A stretch of 64,000 bases of DNA from Neoechinorhynchus agilis (GCA_051530055.1 CM121342.1:8990001-9054000); one strand, 5' to 3'. Positions 1-11,764 are shown, counted from the first letter of the stretch. Notes: generated from the sequence alone by a model not told the origin. Numbers and translations: made by a program.

Positions 1-1432
1 TTTAATAAAAAATTATTCTCTTGGAACTCAGAAATTAATTTTCCATTGGAATCGTGCAGATCTCACGGTTCCGTGTCTAATAACTCAATGAGCTGCTGCC
101 CGAAAATCTTCGCTGCTATTAGCGAAGAGATTAAATTTTTATTATTTTCAAAATTAAAATTTACAAAACTAGATTTTAATAATCTTCTTCATATTAATAT
201 AGTGAAGAAAGTCTTTTTACCAAAAACCAAGGGAATTATTTCAAAACCGGCTCATATTAGAGTAATTTCAATTCAGAATCCTATAATCTCTTGCACAGAA
301 AGAGTCGTAAATAGACTTATATACGAGTTTTTGGAAACTAAGAAGCTTATTCCTTCTTACTTCCATGGTTTTATCATAGGTAAAGGCGTTAACACTTTAC
401 TTGATACCCTTAACTGTATGAACAATATTAAATTTGTTCAAAAAATTCTTATTCAGCTTGACCTGAATAAAGCATTTGATGCTTTGGATAGAACCTTTTT
501 ATGGAAAGCTCTTGAGGAGCTAAAAATTCCTCTGAATCTTATATATAAAATTAATTACTTACTTGAATCAAAGTCCTTTTATTATGAGGTGGATCCCTCA
601 AAAACCAAATTCTTTTCCCGTTTGGGGGTCCCCCAAGGCTATCCACTATCCCCTACTCTTTTCTTTATCTACCTTATTTTTATCTTTAAGAAATTGAAAC
701 TACCCAGGGGTATCTTTCTTCTTATATATGCAGACGATATCTTTCTCTTCTGCAAGGCCAGGTCTTGTCCCTCTCTTTTATGCAACATTCAAGCAGCTCT
801 GAGTACCCTTAGCTCAAAGTTGAAATTGGCTAATCTAGCCACCAATGCCAATAAAACCTTTTTTATCCCCCTCTTCTAGGAAAGTTTTAATCAATAATTT
901 AATTAAATACCACAATTTTAACTCCTCCAACATTAAGAAATTTACCAGGGTTCTAGGAATCGACTTCCCCTCCAAGACATTTAGATTTTTAATTAATTCT
1001 TCGATTAATAATACCTTTCTAAAAATCAAATATGTTAAAAGAGTCAAATATCTTGATTTGAATTTTAACATTATATTACCCGTTCTAAAAACTCTCATAG
1101 GAGGCTCTATCTGTTTTTTAGGGAGAGGTCGCCCTCCTGAACTTAGGTTTGCCTTCTTTTTTAGATGTTTTAATAAGCTTCATAAACTTTTATCAAATTA
1201 TAATCTTATTCATGAGCCTCTTTTATCTTTCCTCTCACGCTTATTATTGGGAAAAATCTTATTCTTCCCTTCATTTTCTAATAAAGGTAAGTTCTTTTTA
1301 TCTAATGAACAGGTATTCTACTTTCCCTCTCCTTCTAATCCCAACTTCAGCGTACAATGCTCCCACACAATTCGATTGGAATTCAATGATGCACACACTT
1401 TTTTTTGCAATAAGCAATTTCTTAATGGATAA
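1..1432 (+). mobile_element. Decayed non-LTR retrotransposon (LINE) reverse transcriptase
   Basis: Two overlapping reading frames (about 46-879 and 845-1432) together carry a LINE-type reverse transcriptase. The first frame shows the order expected of the family: a finger region, an LDLNKAFDALDR segment (first catalytic aspartate), GVPQGYPLSPTLF, then the catalytic YADD box near 727-738. The second frame continues into the thumb with a VKYLDLNFN segment. The frame change near 850 shows the copy is not intact as one protein. No endonuclease domain is seen; the 5' part would lie left of the window. The sequence is as AT-rich as its surroundings, consistent with an old copy. I assign it only to the APE-type LINE supergroup (CR1/L2/jockey-like). 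Confidence 0.85.
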
Positions 1433-1846
1433 AGATAGGAAAAAGTTAATGTCAAGAAAGTAATACTACCAGGATAAAAGATTAATTTGGTCTTTTGGTC
1501 CTCCGAGGTGGTCCGAGATCGACCTAATACTTGAGGTCCAATAGAGCAGACGAAGGACCAACGATAACTGCTAGACTAACGAAAAACCCTAATTGTTATC
1601 TTACTAGTTGTATGGCCGTGTTAAATAAATAAAAAAATAACAAAAAGTTAGATATAAGAATCACAACAAGCTTGCGCTAAAAAGATTATATTAAAATTAA
1701 TAAGAAGCGAATGTCCTGGATTCTATAGTTTGCGTAACACAAGAATTCGATCAAGCAATAAAGACAACACTTTATTGAAAATATCGCAATGACTATGACA
1801 TAGGGTTAAGTCTGCGATTTTAGCCGACCTTCATGAGCAGAAGCAG
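1433..1846. other. Unassigned AT-rich spacer
   Basis: I see no convincing coding or repeat structure between the end of the LINE frame and the small aromatic-rich reading frame on the other strand. Confidence 0.4.
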
Positions 1847-2038
1847 CTACTCTGTTATGCCTCTGCTCATGGCCCACAAAGCTATGTGGTTCCAGTATTC
1901 AACCCAATGGTACATTACAAAATATTCGGTATATCGATCTCCATAGAGCGCATAATGGTGCTGATACACCTGAGTCAACCAAGTGATTTCGTATTGGAAA
2001 TCGTTGTAGATCCAGGCAAGTTCAAGGGCCGTGTACAT
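1847..2038 (-). CDS. Hypothetical 63-residue aromatic-rich small protein
   Basis: ATG-to-TAG frame of 63 codons with an in-frame stop three codons upstream of the ATG. Composition is unusual: nine tyrosines and six tryptophans, plus several histidines and phenylalanines, and only one lysine/arginine-poor stretch. Codons are less AT-biased than the flanking DNA. No signal peptide, membrane segment or known domain is recognised. It could be a small gene, one exon of a spliced gene, or a chance frame opposite the plus-strand frame at 1886-2107. I cannot assign a function. Confidence 0.3.
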   Translation of the reverse strand: MYTALELAWIYNDFQYEITWLTQVYQHHYALYGDRYTEYFVMYHWVEYWNHIALWAMSRGITE

Positions 2039-2107
2039 TTCGTTTCAAGGATGAGAGATGAAGATGGTTCGTTGGATCGAAAACGAAGTGACGCTCCAAC
2101 CAAGTAG

Positions 2108-2920
2108 ACTTTAGCGAGTGCACAAACGGAGACTATGAATGGTAAACATAGCTACAAAATAGTACACAGGCGTTCAAAGTTTGTTCAACAACACGAAAAT
2201 TAATCAGCAAACACGTTTACTAGAACAACTTTATAATGCTTCATAACGACGTAAACGAAAATCTTTTTAAGGAAAAATTGGGTTTCGAACGCGTAGAATA
2301 AAATTACGATCAGGCGATAAATTAAGTTGGAAAAGTTCAGAAAACATTTAAATGCGTAACGATAAACAAACATTTAAATAAGCAAAGCCATACCGAAGAG
2401 GTGACGGCAACGAATTCGATAGAAGTATATTGCCCATTAAGCAAAGAAGCAGTAAAACTGCTGAGATTATTTCTCGTAGTCAACACGAGACATTCTGTTA
2501 ACAAACGACAATTTCGGAAAATCGCGAACTAACAAAATGAACACAACAGCAGCAAAGATTCACGGATGCCTAATCTTTAAAAGGCGGGCGCAATTTTTAC
2601 ATGGGACAACCTTAAACCTTCCAACTTGCCGGGGAAATTCTACACCTTTGCGAGGGACAACTCGTTCTTAGACTAGAGATCAAGTCACACGTCCTCTATT
2701 TCAATGCTCAAATCTACTTGGAAAATAAAGAATAAATCGGAAAGGTTGATGAGATTTTCGGACCAATCAAAGAATACTATTTTTCAGTAAAAATGATGGA
2801 TAATATGAAGGCAAATTCATTCAACAAGGGTCCATCCAATAGACTTCTTCTGGAAACGTCTCTGTTGCAAGCGCCAGGAGCGAAAAGCACTCAAGGCGGT
2901 GGAGCCCTTCTGATAACACA
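2108..2920. other. Intergenic, no gene recognised
   Basis: AT-rich sequence. No domain, splice pattern or repeat was recognised before the satellite begins. Confidence 0.4.
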
Positions 2921-2924
2921 GAGT

Positions 2925-4490
2925 TTGTTCAATTTCTTCAAAATGTTTCCTAACTGCGAGAATGATGAACAAAAGACAGTAGCATCCGATTTCACGAGAT
3001 GATAATTTGTCTTCTTCTGATTCGCGAATTATTATAACCATTTTTAATTGTTTTGCAACACAGCATTTGTGCAATTTCTTTAAAATATTTCTTAACTGCG
3101 AGAATGATGAACAAAAGACAATAGCATCCGATTTAACGAGATGATAATTTGTCTTCTTCTGATTCGCGAATTATTATAACCATTTTTAATTGCTTTGCAA
3201 CACAGCATTTGTGCAATTTCTTTAAAATATTTCTTAACTGCGATAATGATGAACAAAAGACAGTAGCATGCGATTTAACGAGATGATAATTTGTCTTCTT
3301 CTGATTCGCGAATTATTATAACCATTTTTAATTGCTTTGCAACAAAGCATTTGTGCAATTTCTTTAAAATATTTATTAACGGCGAAAATTATGATCAAAA
3401 GATAGGGACATCCGATTTAACGAGATGATGATTTGTCTTCTTCAGATTCGCGAATTATTATAACCATTTTTTAATTGCTTTACAACACAGCAATTGTGCA
3501 ATTTCTTTAAAATATTTCTTAACTGCGATAATGATGAACAAAAGACAGTAGCATCCGATTTAACGAGATGATAATTTGTTTTCTTCTTATTCGTTAATTA
3601 GTGTAATCAGATTTTAATTGCATGGTAGCACAGAATTTGTTCAATTTCTTTAAAATATTTCTTAACGGCGAAAATTATTATCAAAAGATAGGGACATTCG
3701 ATTCAACGAGATGATGACTTGTCTTCTGATTCGTTAATTATTGTAATCATTTTCTAATTGCTTTTAAAAGCACGAGTCGCTATCTATCATTCAAATATTT
3801 CAAAACAGCGAAAATGATGAACAAAAAGACATTGACATCCAATTTAAAGAGATGATGATTTGTCTTTTTCTGATTGGCGATTTATTGCAATCAGTTTTTT
3901 AAATGTTTTTTCAAGACTTGTTCAGTTTCTTTAAAATATTTATTAAGAGCGATAAATTTAAACAAAAGACAGGGCATCCAAAATAAAGTTAGAATGATGA
4001 TTTTCTTCTGATTCGCGAATTATTATAACCATTTTTAATTGCTTTGCAACACAGCATTTGTGCAATTTCTTTTAAATATTTCTTAACTGCGATAATGATG
4101 AACAAAAGACAGTAGCATCCGATTTAACGAGATGATGATTTGTCTTCTTCTGATTCGTGAATTATTGTAATCATTTTTAATTGCTTTGCAACACAGCATT
4201 TGTTCAATTTCTTTAAAATATTTCTTAACGGCGAAAATTATGATCAAAAGATAGGGACATCCGATTTAACGAGATGATGACTTGTCTTCTGATTCGTTAA
4301 TTATTGTAATCATTTTTCTAATTGCTTTTAAAAGCACGAGTCGCTATCTATCATTAAATATTTCAAAACAGCGAAAATGATGAACAAAAAGACATTGACA
4401 TCCAATTTAAAGAGATGATGATTTGTCTTTTTCTGATTGGCGATTTATTGCAATCAGTTTTTTAAATGTTTTTTCAAGACTTGTTCTCTG
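2925..4490. repeat. Tandem satellite, ~142-bp unit, about 11 units
   Basis: A landmark (AATTTCTT followed by TAAAATATTTCTTAA) recurs at about 2931, 3073, 3215, 3357, 3500, 3643, 4063 and 4205, giving a 142-143 bp period. Units near 3780-3930 and 4340-4480 are more diverged and themselves form a second subtype carrying AAAAGCACGAGTCGCTATC. The order of subtypes suggests a higher-order repeat in which a block of units was copied. Short frames inside the array are not genes. The right end runs directly into the 5' side of the R2-like retroelement. Confidence 0.9.
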
Positions 4491-4619
4491 ATAAAGATCG
4501 CTGGCTGCCCTCTGGTCTTTTGTTGCAAAAAGACCATAGTTGAAAACTCGCGAAACAAGAAAATTGACCCGGAAACGTCACGAATTAAAAATTTGTTCAA
4601 TTCTTACTTGTGGCCATCT

Positions 4620-7110
4620 CTTAGAGACACGACATTTTGACGTGGGAACTACGACAACCCAACTACGTATTCGGCCCCATCAAATACCGTGGAAACACCC
4701 AACGCTACCGGGACACCAGGCCTAAATTCTGTTCATGAAATCACTACTTTGGGACAAGCAATTTCATTTGCACGTCAAACACACGATCCTTATGCCGCTG
4801 CAATGATACAATTTGACGCAACCAGCCAAGACAGCCCAACTACGTATTCGGACCCATCAGGTACCGTGGAAACACCCAACGCTACCGGGACACCAGGCCT
4901 AAATTCTGTTCATGAAATCACTACTTTGGGACAAGCAATTTCATTTGCACGTCAAACACACGATCCTTATCCGATGTCACGACCCGTTGCCGCTGCAATG
5001 ATACAATTTGACGCAACCAGCCAAGACAGCCCAACTACGTATTCGGACCCATCAGGTACCGTGGAAACACCCAACGCTACCGGGACACCAGGCCTAAATT
5101 CTGTTCATGAAATCACTACTTTGGGACAAGCAATTTCATTTGCACGTCAAACACACGATCCTTATGCCGCTGCAATGATACAATTTGACGCAACCAGCCA
5201 AGACAGTTCAACTACATATTCAGACCAATCAAATGCCGAGGAAACGCCCAACGCTACCGGGGCACCAGGCCTCTCCAAAGGTTTATGCCCCGTTTGTTTA
5301 GACTCTTTTTCCATCACGAAATTCGGTGTTCTGCGCATTCATGGGCCCGTCAAATCACGTTGTGGAGGGTCTGGTCAAATCCCGCGATCGCTTAAAACGG
5401 CAACACCAGAAAATCCGTCGACGCTCCCCGATGACGCCGGTAGTCTTCCTTCCGCTGCTGATCTCGTGCGTGTTCTTCCCAGGAACATTCTGAAACGGAT
5501 CCCAAAGGGCGCACGATATCTAGTAGCTAAAGGATTCACTACACTTCTGCTGGACTGCTTCGAGCAAATTTTAAAGTCTTCTTGGACACGGCTCTTTGCC
5601 TTCCCTAGACTTGTACTTTCCGCTTTCGACAGTTGGGAGGAGTCCCTCACTGCGTTAATCAAAAGACGCCTCGTATCCTTTGACGAAAGTTTCTTGAGCA
5701 TTGGCCGTTTAGCAAAGGAGGATTCCAAACAACGTGCGAATGAGACTAACTGCCATCGAGCATCTACGAGACAGCTTGCTAAGAACGTGTCTTCAAAACT
5801 CGCGGATGGAGATGTTTGGGGAGCTGCCCGTATTTTGTCCTCCTCTGATACGTTTGCAAGTGATTCGCCCTCCACACTTCAGGGTTTAAAGTTGAAGCAT
5901 CCGCAAGGTTCAACCCAAACAGAAATTCCTACATGTTCCGTCCCTCAAAGGCACTCCACTTCGACAGTTGAACTGAGAATGGCCATATCCTCCTTCGCCA
6001 ATGGCTCTGGTCATGGTCTCGATGGACTTCGTCCTCAGAAATTAAAGGATAAGATGTCGTTCTCAGTTGGAGATGTAGGCCACTCCCTTGTTACCCATCT
6101 TTGTCGACTAGTCGACCTTTTCATCGAAGAAAATTTACATCCGCAGGCAATAGAGTTATTTTTTGGCGCATCTTTGTGCGCTTTGAACAAAAAGACTGGT
6201 GGGATTCGTCCCAACGCCGTTGGCTCTGCTCTACGTCGGCTCGTAGGTAAAATCCTTTGCAACCGTATTGCAGAAGGGATATGGCAGCAACTTCGCCCAG
6301 TTCAACTGGGATGCTGCACACCCTGCGGGTCCGAAGCCATTGTCCACGCACTCCGCCAGTTTATCACCAATCGTTCAACGCCGTGTGTGATTTTGAAGTG
6401 CGACTTTAGAAATGCTTTCAATTCCATTTACCGTACCGCTCTGTTTGAGTCACGTACCAGAAGCTTTTCCTTATTTTCTCAACGCATGCGGGACCCCGAC
6501 TCCTTTGCTGTTCAACGATCATCTCATTTGGTCCGAAAGAGGAGTACAGCAGGGAGACCCTCTCGGTCCAATCGCTTTCTCCTTTGCAGTTAATCCAATA
6601 GCGCACTCTCTCCGGTCCAACTTTAACGCTTGGTACCTTGATGACGCTACCCTCGGAGGTGATCCCTCCGTAGTACTGCGCGATCTGGAGACACTCGTAA
6701 GGGAGACTGCGAGATTGGGCGTTGAGCCGAATTGTTGGTAATGAACATCGAAGACGAGTCATCGCAGAGCGAAATCGTCGAAGGTTCTAGAAATCTGGCT
6801 CCCGGTTTTAAATTGATCACTCTGGACCGGCTGAGTCTTCTAGGGAGCTGCGTTTTTGATTCAAATTTGGAAAATGAGATCGACCATCTATTCCTGAACA
6901 TCATGATGCTGTGCGATAGAGTCCGAGAACTTTCGTCACACGAGGCTCTATTCCTGATCAAGAATACCCTCTTCATCCCGAAACTACTTTATAAACTGCG
7001 CATGGCTTCTTTTGTCAAGCACGTCGATAAGTTAAAGAAGCTCGATGACATTGTGAAGGCGTGTCTCAAGCACATTTTAAATATCCAGCTATCAGACGAG
7101 GCCTGACATG
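4620..7110 (+). mobile_element. R2-like (restriction-endonuclease type) non-LTR retrotransposon, copy 1, 3'-truncated
   Basis: A 634-codon frame (4689-6593) contains three and a third tandem ~59-residue repeats, then a Cys-Cys/His zinc-finger segment (CPVCLDSF, HGPVKSRC) and the start of a reverse transcriptase: GSGHGLDGLRP, GGIRPNAVGSALRRLVGK, QLGCCTPCGSEA and VILKCDFRNAFNS. The RT continues in a second frame (GVQQGDPLGP, then the catalytic YLDD box near 6634-6645) and a third (6732-7106). Two frame changes break it. The CCHC motif and nuclease at the C-terminus, present in the copy at 25-28 kb, are missing, so the 3' end is lost near 7110. The zinc finger plus RT arrangement matches the R2/R4/CRE-type supergroup; the exact clade is unresolved. 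Confidence 0.85.
4635..5260 (+). repeat. In-frame tandem repeats (177/195 bp) in the retroelement N-terminus
   Basis: Repeat starts (TACCGTGGAAACACC) fall at about 4685, 4862, 5057 and, diverged, 5234. Spacing is 177 bp, except one 195-bp unit carrying an 18-bp in-frame insertion encoding PMSRPV. All periods are multiples of three, so the frame stays open. Units are close to identical, which means the expansion is recent relative to the decay of the RT part of the same copy. Confidence 0.9.
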
Positions 7111-7915
7111 CTTTTAGTGCCGCAAAACCGCACCAACTTTGAACCGAATCCGATCCAACGATTGAAGTCCATATTTCGGATATTGGCAGGTGTTTCATTA
7201 TAATTGAATGTTCCTTACCAACGACAGTATCGGAACGGTCAAGAGCTAAGATTTGATTTCGAAATACTGTTCTCGTCTTCACACGAATTCGGATGTAGAA
7301 GATTTTGTTGAGCATTTGTGTAGCAAAAGTCGAGCCTTTCCATTATTTGATTCTTGACAAGTTCCATTGGCGACGCTCTCACAAGTTACTCGATCGTTCA
7401 TTGGCATTGAATAATAACTGACGATTTTGTCAGTTATACAAAATCCTATCGATATTCAATTAAGCAATAATAATTTTTTATGACAACAGTCCAAAGGAAA
7501 AAAGACGCTTCATTAAGATTAAGATAAGTTTTTGAACAATGCCCTTAATGCGAGAAATGCTTTATTTTTTAATGTCTAAAGGGTTTGGGAGAATTTAAAA
7601 TGATTATCTCGTCTCACAATAAAGAACAAGTGCTTTTGCAAGAATAAATATAGATCCCTTTTATGTAACAAAGATTTATACCACGATTAGTTCAGAATGA
7701 AAACTCACTTTCGAAGAACATTTAAGGTAAAAGTATTTAAAATTGTTCTGCTGAATTTTAAAAATGCTGAACCTTTCAATTTTTCTACAATTAAAATCTT
7801 CGAAGATTTATTAAATTTTTTGTTGACATGCGATAATTATGTAAATATTTTTAGAGATTCGAAAACGTAAAGGCAAGCAATGTAAATAATGATTGTTTTC
7901 TGGCGTAGAAATTAA
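7111..7915. other. Intergenic, no gene recognised
   Basis: AT-rich DNA after the truncated retroelement. I see no domain or repeat here. Confidence 0.4.
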
Positions 7916-8000
7916 AATCATTTTATTTTTAAAATCCGGTATTTCGGCACAATCCTGTGCCTTTATCAAGGTTGTTTGCAAGTTTTAACAACTGTGAAGA
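7915..8000 (+). repeat. Penelope-like terminal motif
   Basis: The block TGGCGTAGAAATTAAAATC, followed by CCGGTATTTCGGCACAATC and then GTGCCTTTATCAAGG, recurs in variant form near 41610, 43010 and 48820. A TATTTCGGC...GCCTTTATCAAGG pattern is, as I recall, typical of terminal regions of Penelope-like elements. It lies directly upstream of the broken unknown-family copy at 8130-8840. Confidence 0.55.
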
Positions 8001-8129
8001 GAGAGCCACAAACACAGTCGAAAACCAGTTACATACAGAAACGAGAATGCCGAACAAACGATTAGCAAATATCAAGGACAAGTGAATCGAAGAGATATGC
8101 TGTGACCTTCAAGAAAATTTGCATGGAGA

Positions 8130-8840
8130 TTGCAGGGCGCCATTCAGGCGCTAGCGAAAAGAAATCTGCGAGAATTATTGATTCGACCGGTTACAGTTTA
8201 TTATATTCTTAACTGTGAAATGATCCAAATGGTCGAGCAAATGGCAAGCAATGAGGAGTCCTCAAGTATAAAATGGTTCGACCGAAAATTAAGGATCAAA
8301 TTCAAGAGAATATTGGAAGCAAACCACTGCAGGCTACCAAAATATAAGAAATATACAACCGTAAGTGTTGCGCCATCAATTCCGACGCGACTACGCGAAG
8401 ATACAAATTAAGAAACGGAAAAAGGAAGGTAGTGAACAAAGCGGATCCGTCGCCTAAAAGGTTCGAAAGGGAAAAGATCCAACGAAGGAAAGGGGTCAGG
8501 TGACATGAAATCAACTAGCGATTCAAGCATCGACAACACGAATATTCAATCCAATCGTTCCGACGTCTTAGCCCTTCAACAAAGACTTCTTCATCTATTA
8601 GACAATCAGCGAAGGGCTAAGAGCGTTGAACTGGTCAATAGCGTTTTATCCGAGGTGTTATCGTGCACAACGAATCCTAATGAAGTAATAGAATTCGGAC
8701 TAATGAATATTCTGTCTGAGAGAGCAAATAATGAGTTGAATGCTCCGCTAATGGACATGATCGGGAAAATGGGATCGAAGATCACCGAGGTTTTGACATG
8801 CCCAGTTTCTCAGGTTTCCAGAAAGAGATCGACGGAGTGA
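8130..8840 (+). pseudogene. Broken copy of an unknown Lys-rich protein family (second copy at right edge)
   Basis: Fragments in two frames (8130-8411 and 8505-8840) match the open protein at 63053-64000 in order: a region with NEESSSIKWFDRKLRIKFK (against NDENTRYFKIMNR), a KGSGDMKSTSDSSIDNTNIQS linker, then a strongly conserved C-terminal region with LALQQRLLHLLDNQRRAKS, NPNEVIE and NAPLMDMIGKMG, ending at the same place as the other copy. A frame change and a stop near 8405-8500 interrupt the copy. No known domain is recognised. Two copies in 64 kb, one decayed and next to a Penelope-like terminal motif, suggest either a mobile-element ORF or a dispersed gene family. Confidence 0.6.
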
Positions 8841-9286
8841 AAATAACGTACCAAGGAACTATTTCGAAAAAGAGATCCTTAAACCCGTCCAATGAAATTG
8901 AATTAAGTACCAAATACCTCTGCTGCCGGTTAAAAATTATTATCGATGAAAAATACGCCGTCTCCAAACACGCCATGTTTACGAGAATATTGATTTCGAT
9001 GATTCAAGGAGAAATTTCGGGAAGTGATGTTCGAAACTATAATTTGGTTGGAAGCATTGAAAGCGATCGAAAAAATCCGGAAAATATAAGACACGGGGGT
9101 CGCGCCGATAAATTATTTAAGAAAATGGAGGACTTTATTCCGATTGAACAATCTCGAAAACGTGCTGTTGTCTTTGGAAGCAAATATGGTGGTAAAATGT
9201 TAACAACGGAGGGGACAAATAAAAAAAGTCGATTTGAAATCAGCGGGAAAAGCTTCAAAAAAGAAAGGGTAATGCCCGAAAAGTAG
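8798..9286 (+). CDS. Hypothetical 162-residue basic protein
   Basis: An ATG-started frame of 162 codons overlaps the end of the preceding broken gene by 43 bases in another frame. It is rich in Lys, Arg, Ser and Ile, with no recognised domain, signal peptide or membrane segment. The equivalent frame in the sister copy at 63 kb is closed by a stop after seven codons, which argues against conservation of this overlap. It may be a chance frame or a second ORF of the element. Confidence 0.25.
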   Translation: MPSFSGFQKEIDGVKITYQGTISKKRSLNPSNEIELSTKYLCCRLKIIIDEKYAVSKHAMFTRILISMIQGEISGSDVRNYNLVGSIESDRKNPENIRHGGRADKLFKKMEDFIPIEQSRKRAVVFGSKYGGKMLTTEGTNKKSRFEISGKSFKKERVMPEK

Positions 9287-9369
9287 AACGTGGTCGCTAT
9301 GACAACTTTTGATCTATTTATTAAAATCAACCTAAGCTTTGAAAGTTTCAAAGGAGCGACAAATATAAC

Positions 9370-9585
9370 TGCGGATTTCTCGGGATACCGTATTCGTGGA
9401 CATCCCAATCTTTCGTTGGGGTGTGGGGATTCTTTGAAACGAATGATTTGTCGGGATGCCGTTAATGTGGTAAACCCCATTCCGTCGTTGGGTTATAGAA
9501 GGATTTCTCGGTATGCCGTAGTCGTTGTACATCCAAATCATCCGTTGAAGGATTCTTTAAAACGAAGGATTTCTTGAGATAACGT
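9370..9585. repeat. Degenerate tandem repeat, ~65-70 bp unit
   Basis: About three units start with GGATTTCTCGG(G/T)AT.CCG and contain a CCGTTGGGG/CCGTTGAAGGATTCTTT segment. No coding role is apparent. Confidence 0.6.
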
Positions 9586-9599
9586 CAAGCTAAAGGCAA

Positions 9600-10717
9600 T
9601 AAATCAACTTATTTCAATCATTTATTTTATGAGAATGTCGCGTTTTGTGAAAGATTTGGTACAATTCTTCGCAATGCTTTAAAGCTACATTCTGTACTTT
9701 GAGTTTCCAGGACTAATATGATCCAGGCTTTTTTAACGGATTGCAGACTTCACTAAAAATCGTAAAAAATTACCATTTCTAATCTAAAAAGTAAAAACAG
9801 GGGATTTTCAATAGTATTTTCATCATGCGGTCGCGTTATTTTTCATCAATACAAATTTCTCCTTGTAAAATTATGTCAATTCACAATTAATTAAAGTGTG
9901 CTCCTTCATGAAATAAATATTAGGGGTTTGAATCGATTTGTTAGTAACAATATTCAGTTTATAAATAAAATTATAGGTCACGTAAAAATTAATCATTGTT
10001 TAGTAACCATATTTCTCGACCTGCGGAATTAAGAGATAAACTTTATTTAAGCATCGATCAAAAGCTTAAGAAATTGTTTTTCAAACTGCAAGTTGATTCT
10101 TTGTCCGCTTTAATCCTTTTTTAACAAATTATTTCTAACAAAAATCTGGAATTTTAATAACCGTTTCAATCGTTGCAATTTTGGTTAAAACGATGGCAGT
10201 TTTATCTTATCAGAGTGTTTCGTTTATTCATTTCTTCAAGAGGTGACTTATGATTTTTTTAAATGTGTACTTTCTATTGTATTTGACTTTTTGGGTTTAA
10301 AAGAAAAGATTGCTTGTATTAATGTAAGAGTGGATTTTTCTAACTAAGAATAAAATTCGATCGAGTTTTTCCTTCGAGCAGTTCGGTTCATTTTCTCTAT
10401 ACGGCGAGTTTTTCAATTTTCGAGACCTCAACCTCTTTATCCCGGGGTCGATGTTTTCGAAACTTAAGATTAATACACATCTTGCGGGTTTGAGCCAGAT
10501 TAATATCAGTTGGGTCACAGTTGGAGATTCTAATGAATTTCCTGCCGAACTACTCATACATGCCGCTCCAAACGTAACTTATGAAGCAGCAGAATATGAT
10601 ATGAATGCGAGAAGAATTAATTGTAAACATTCAAATTTTCGAGGCCTCAACATCCTTATCAAGCATCTAAAATCACATGTAGCAGGAGAGCTCATTTGAT
10701 CCCTGGACGCGGGACCA
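9600..10717. other. Intergenic, no gene recognised
   Basis: AT-rich. Two imperfect copies of a TTTTCGAG(A/G)CCTCAAC(C/A)TC block, near 10417 and 10636, flank a short frame at 10451-10699 that I do not recognise as a gene. Confidence 0.35.
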
Positions 10718-11760
10718 TCAATTTCTGAGGTGACGCTTCACCCTATGCGCTGCTGCTCCACGGAGGTTATTTGTCCGAAGGACAAGAGCGAAGTTGCTCT
10801 TGTTGCCTTCCATTGTCCTCTCCGCGTTGATGAGAAAGGCTTCCTTGATCAGCCTTCTTTGGAGCCCGCTCTCTACCATTTTCACCTTCGTTCCTCCGAA
10901 GTCGGTTGTGTGGTCATTTCGCACGGCGTGGTTGAAGATGGCCGATGGTACGTCACTCTGTTTGAGTTCGTATTCATGCTGCCTCACTCTTTTCCAAATA
11001 CCCTGCTTCATTTGTCCAATATAGACATGGTTACAGTCCTTGCAGGGGACAGAGTAGACCACGCAATCATTGCCCTTGAGTTGCTCCGGCTTCGACTTGA
11101 AAACGCTGTTCAAATTCACTCCTGCAGGGTGGTACGGTATGAGATTCACCGAACTCGATTTCGTCGCAATGTGAGAGAGGAGGTTTCTCATTTTTGAAGA
11201 ACGGTAATGAACTCGGATGAATCTCGTTTTCTTCTCGCTCAACTTGTCTTCTTTTCCTTTTTCATGCCCCTTTTTTCTTCCTTTTGTATGGGCCAGTGCC
11301 TTCTTAATGACGTGGGTGGGGTACTCAAGGTCTCTTAGTTTCCGCTCGATGATGTTTATGCTCCTTTTTGTCACATACTTATTGCTCCCTATTTCCAGCG
11401 CTCTCGAGAATAGATTGCAGACAGCGTTAGCCTTATATCTGTTGGAGCTTTCGTATTTGAGGACAAGTTCCACGATCAGACGAATGGTGTGGCGATGGGT
11501 TCACCGCTAGGTCCAGTACTCGCCAGCATCTTCATGATCCAATACGAAAAAGAGCTATTGGTGAAGTTCCCACAAATCGAAGCTTGGTTCAGGTATGTCG
11601 ACGACGTGTTCGCTATCACAAACGAGGTCCCTAACAAAATGAAGCTCGAGGAACAGCTGAACGCGATAAACCCGTCGATAAAGTGGACAATCGAACCAGA
11701 AGACAAAAATGGGCGGATAGGCAGCGAATTGTTTTTTACTTTATTTTCCTTTTTGTACCT
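10718..11760 (-). mobile_element. Penelope-like element with GIY-YIG endonuclease; 5' (RT) part inverted
   Basis: The minus-strand frame 10718-11473 (251 codons) encodes the C-terminal half of a Penelope-like protein: a linker with LFSRALEIGSNKYVTKRSI and LRDLEYPTHVI, then a GIY-YIG nuclease (VVYSVPCKDCNHVYIGQ, RQHEYE, then RLIKEAFLI with the catalytic Glu and NAERTMEGNKSNFAL). Directly adjoining on the plus strand, about 11455-11750, is the core of a Penelope-like RT (FEDKFHDQTNGVAMGSPLGP and the catalytic YVDD near 11597). The RT and nuclease belong to one protein in this family, so the 5' portion is inverted relative to the 3' portion. The element is also truncated; only the palm core of the RT remains. 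Confidence 0.85.
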
Positions 11761-11764
11761 GTAA

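Noticed and set aside
2793-3074. Overlapping short frames on both strands
   Set aside because: They fall at the start of the 142-bp satellite and match no family.
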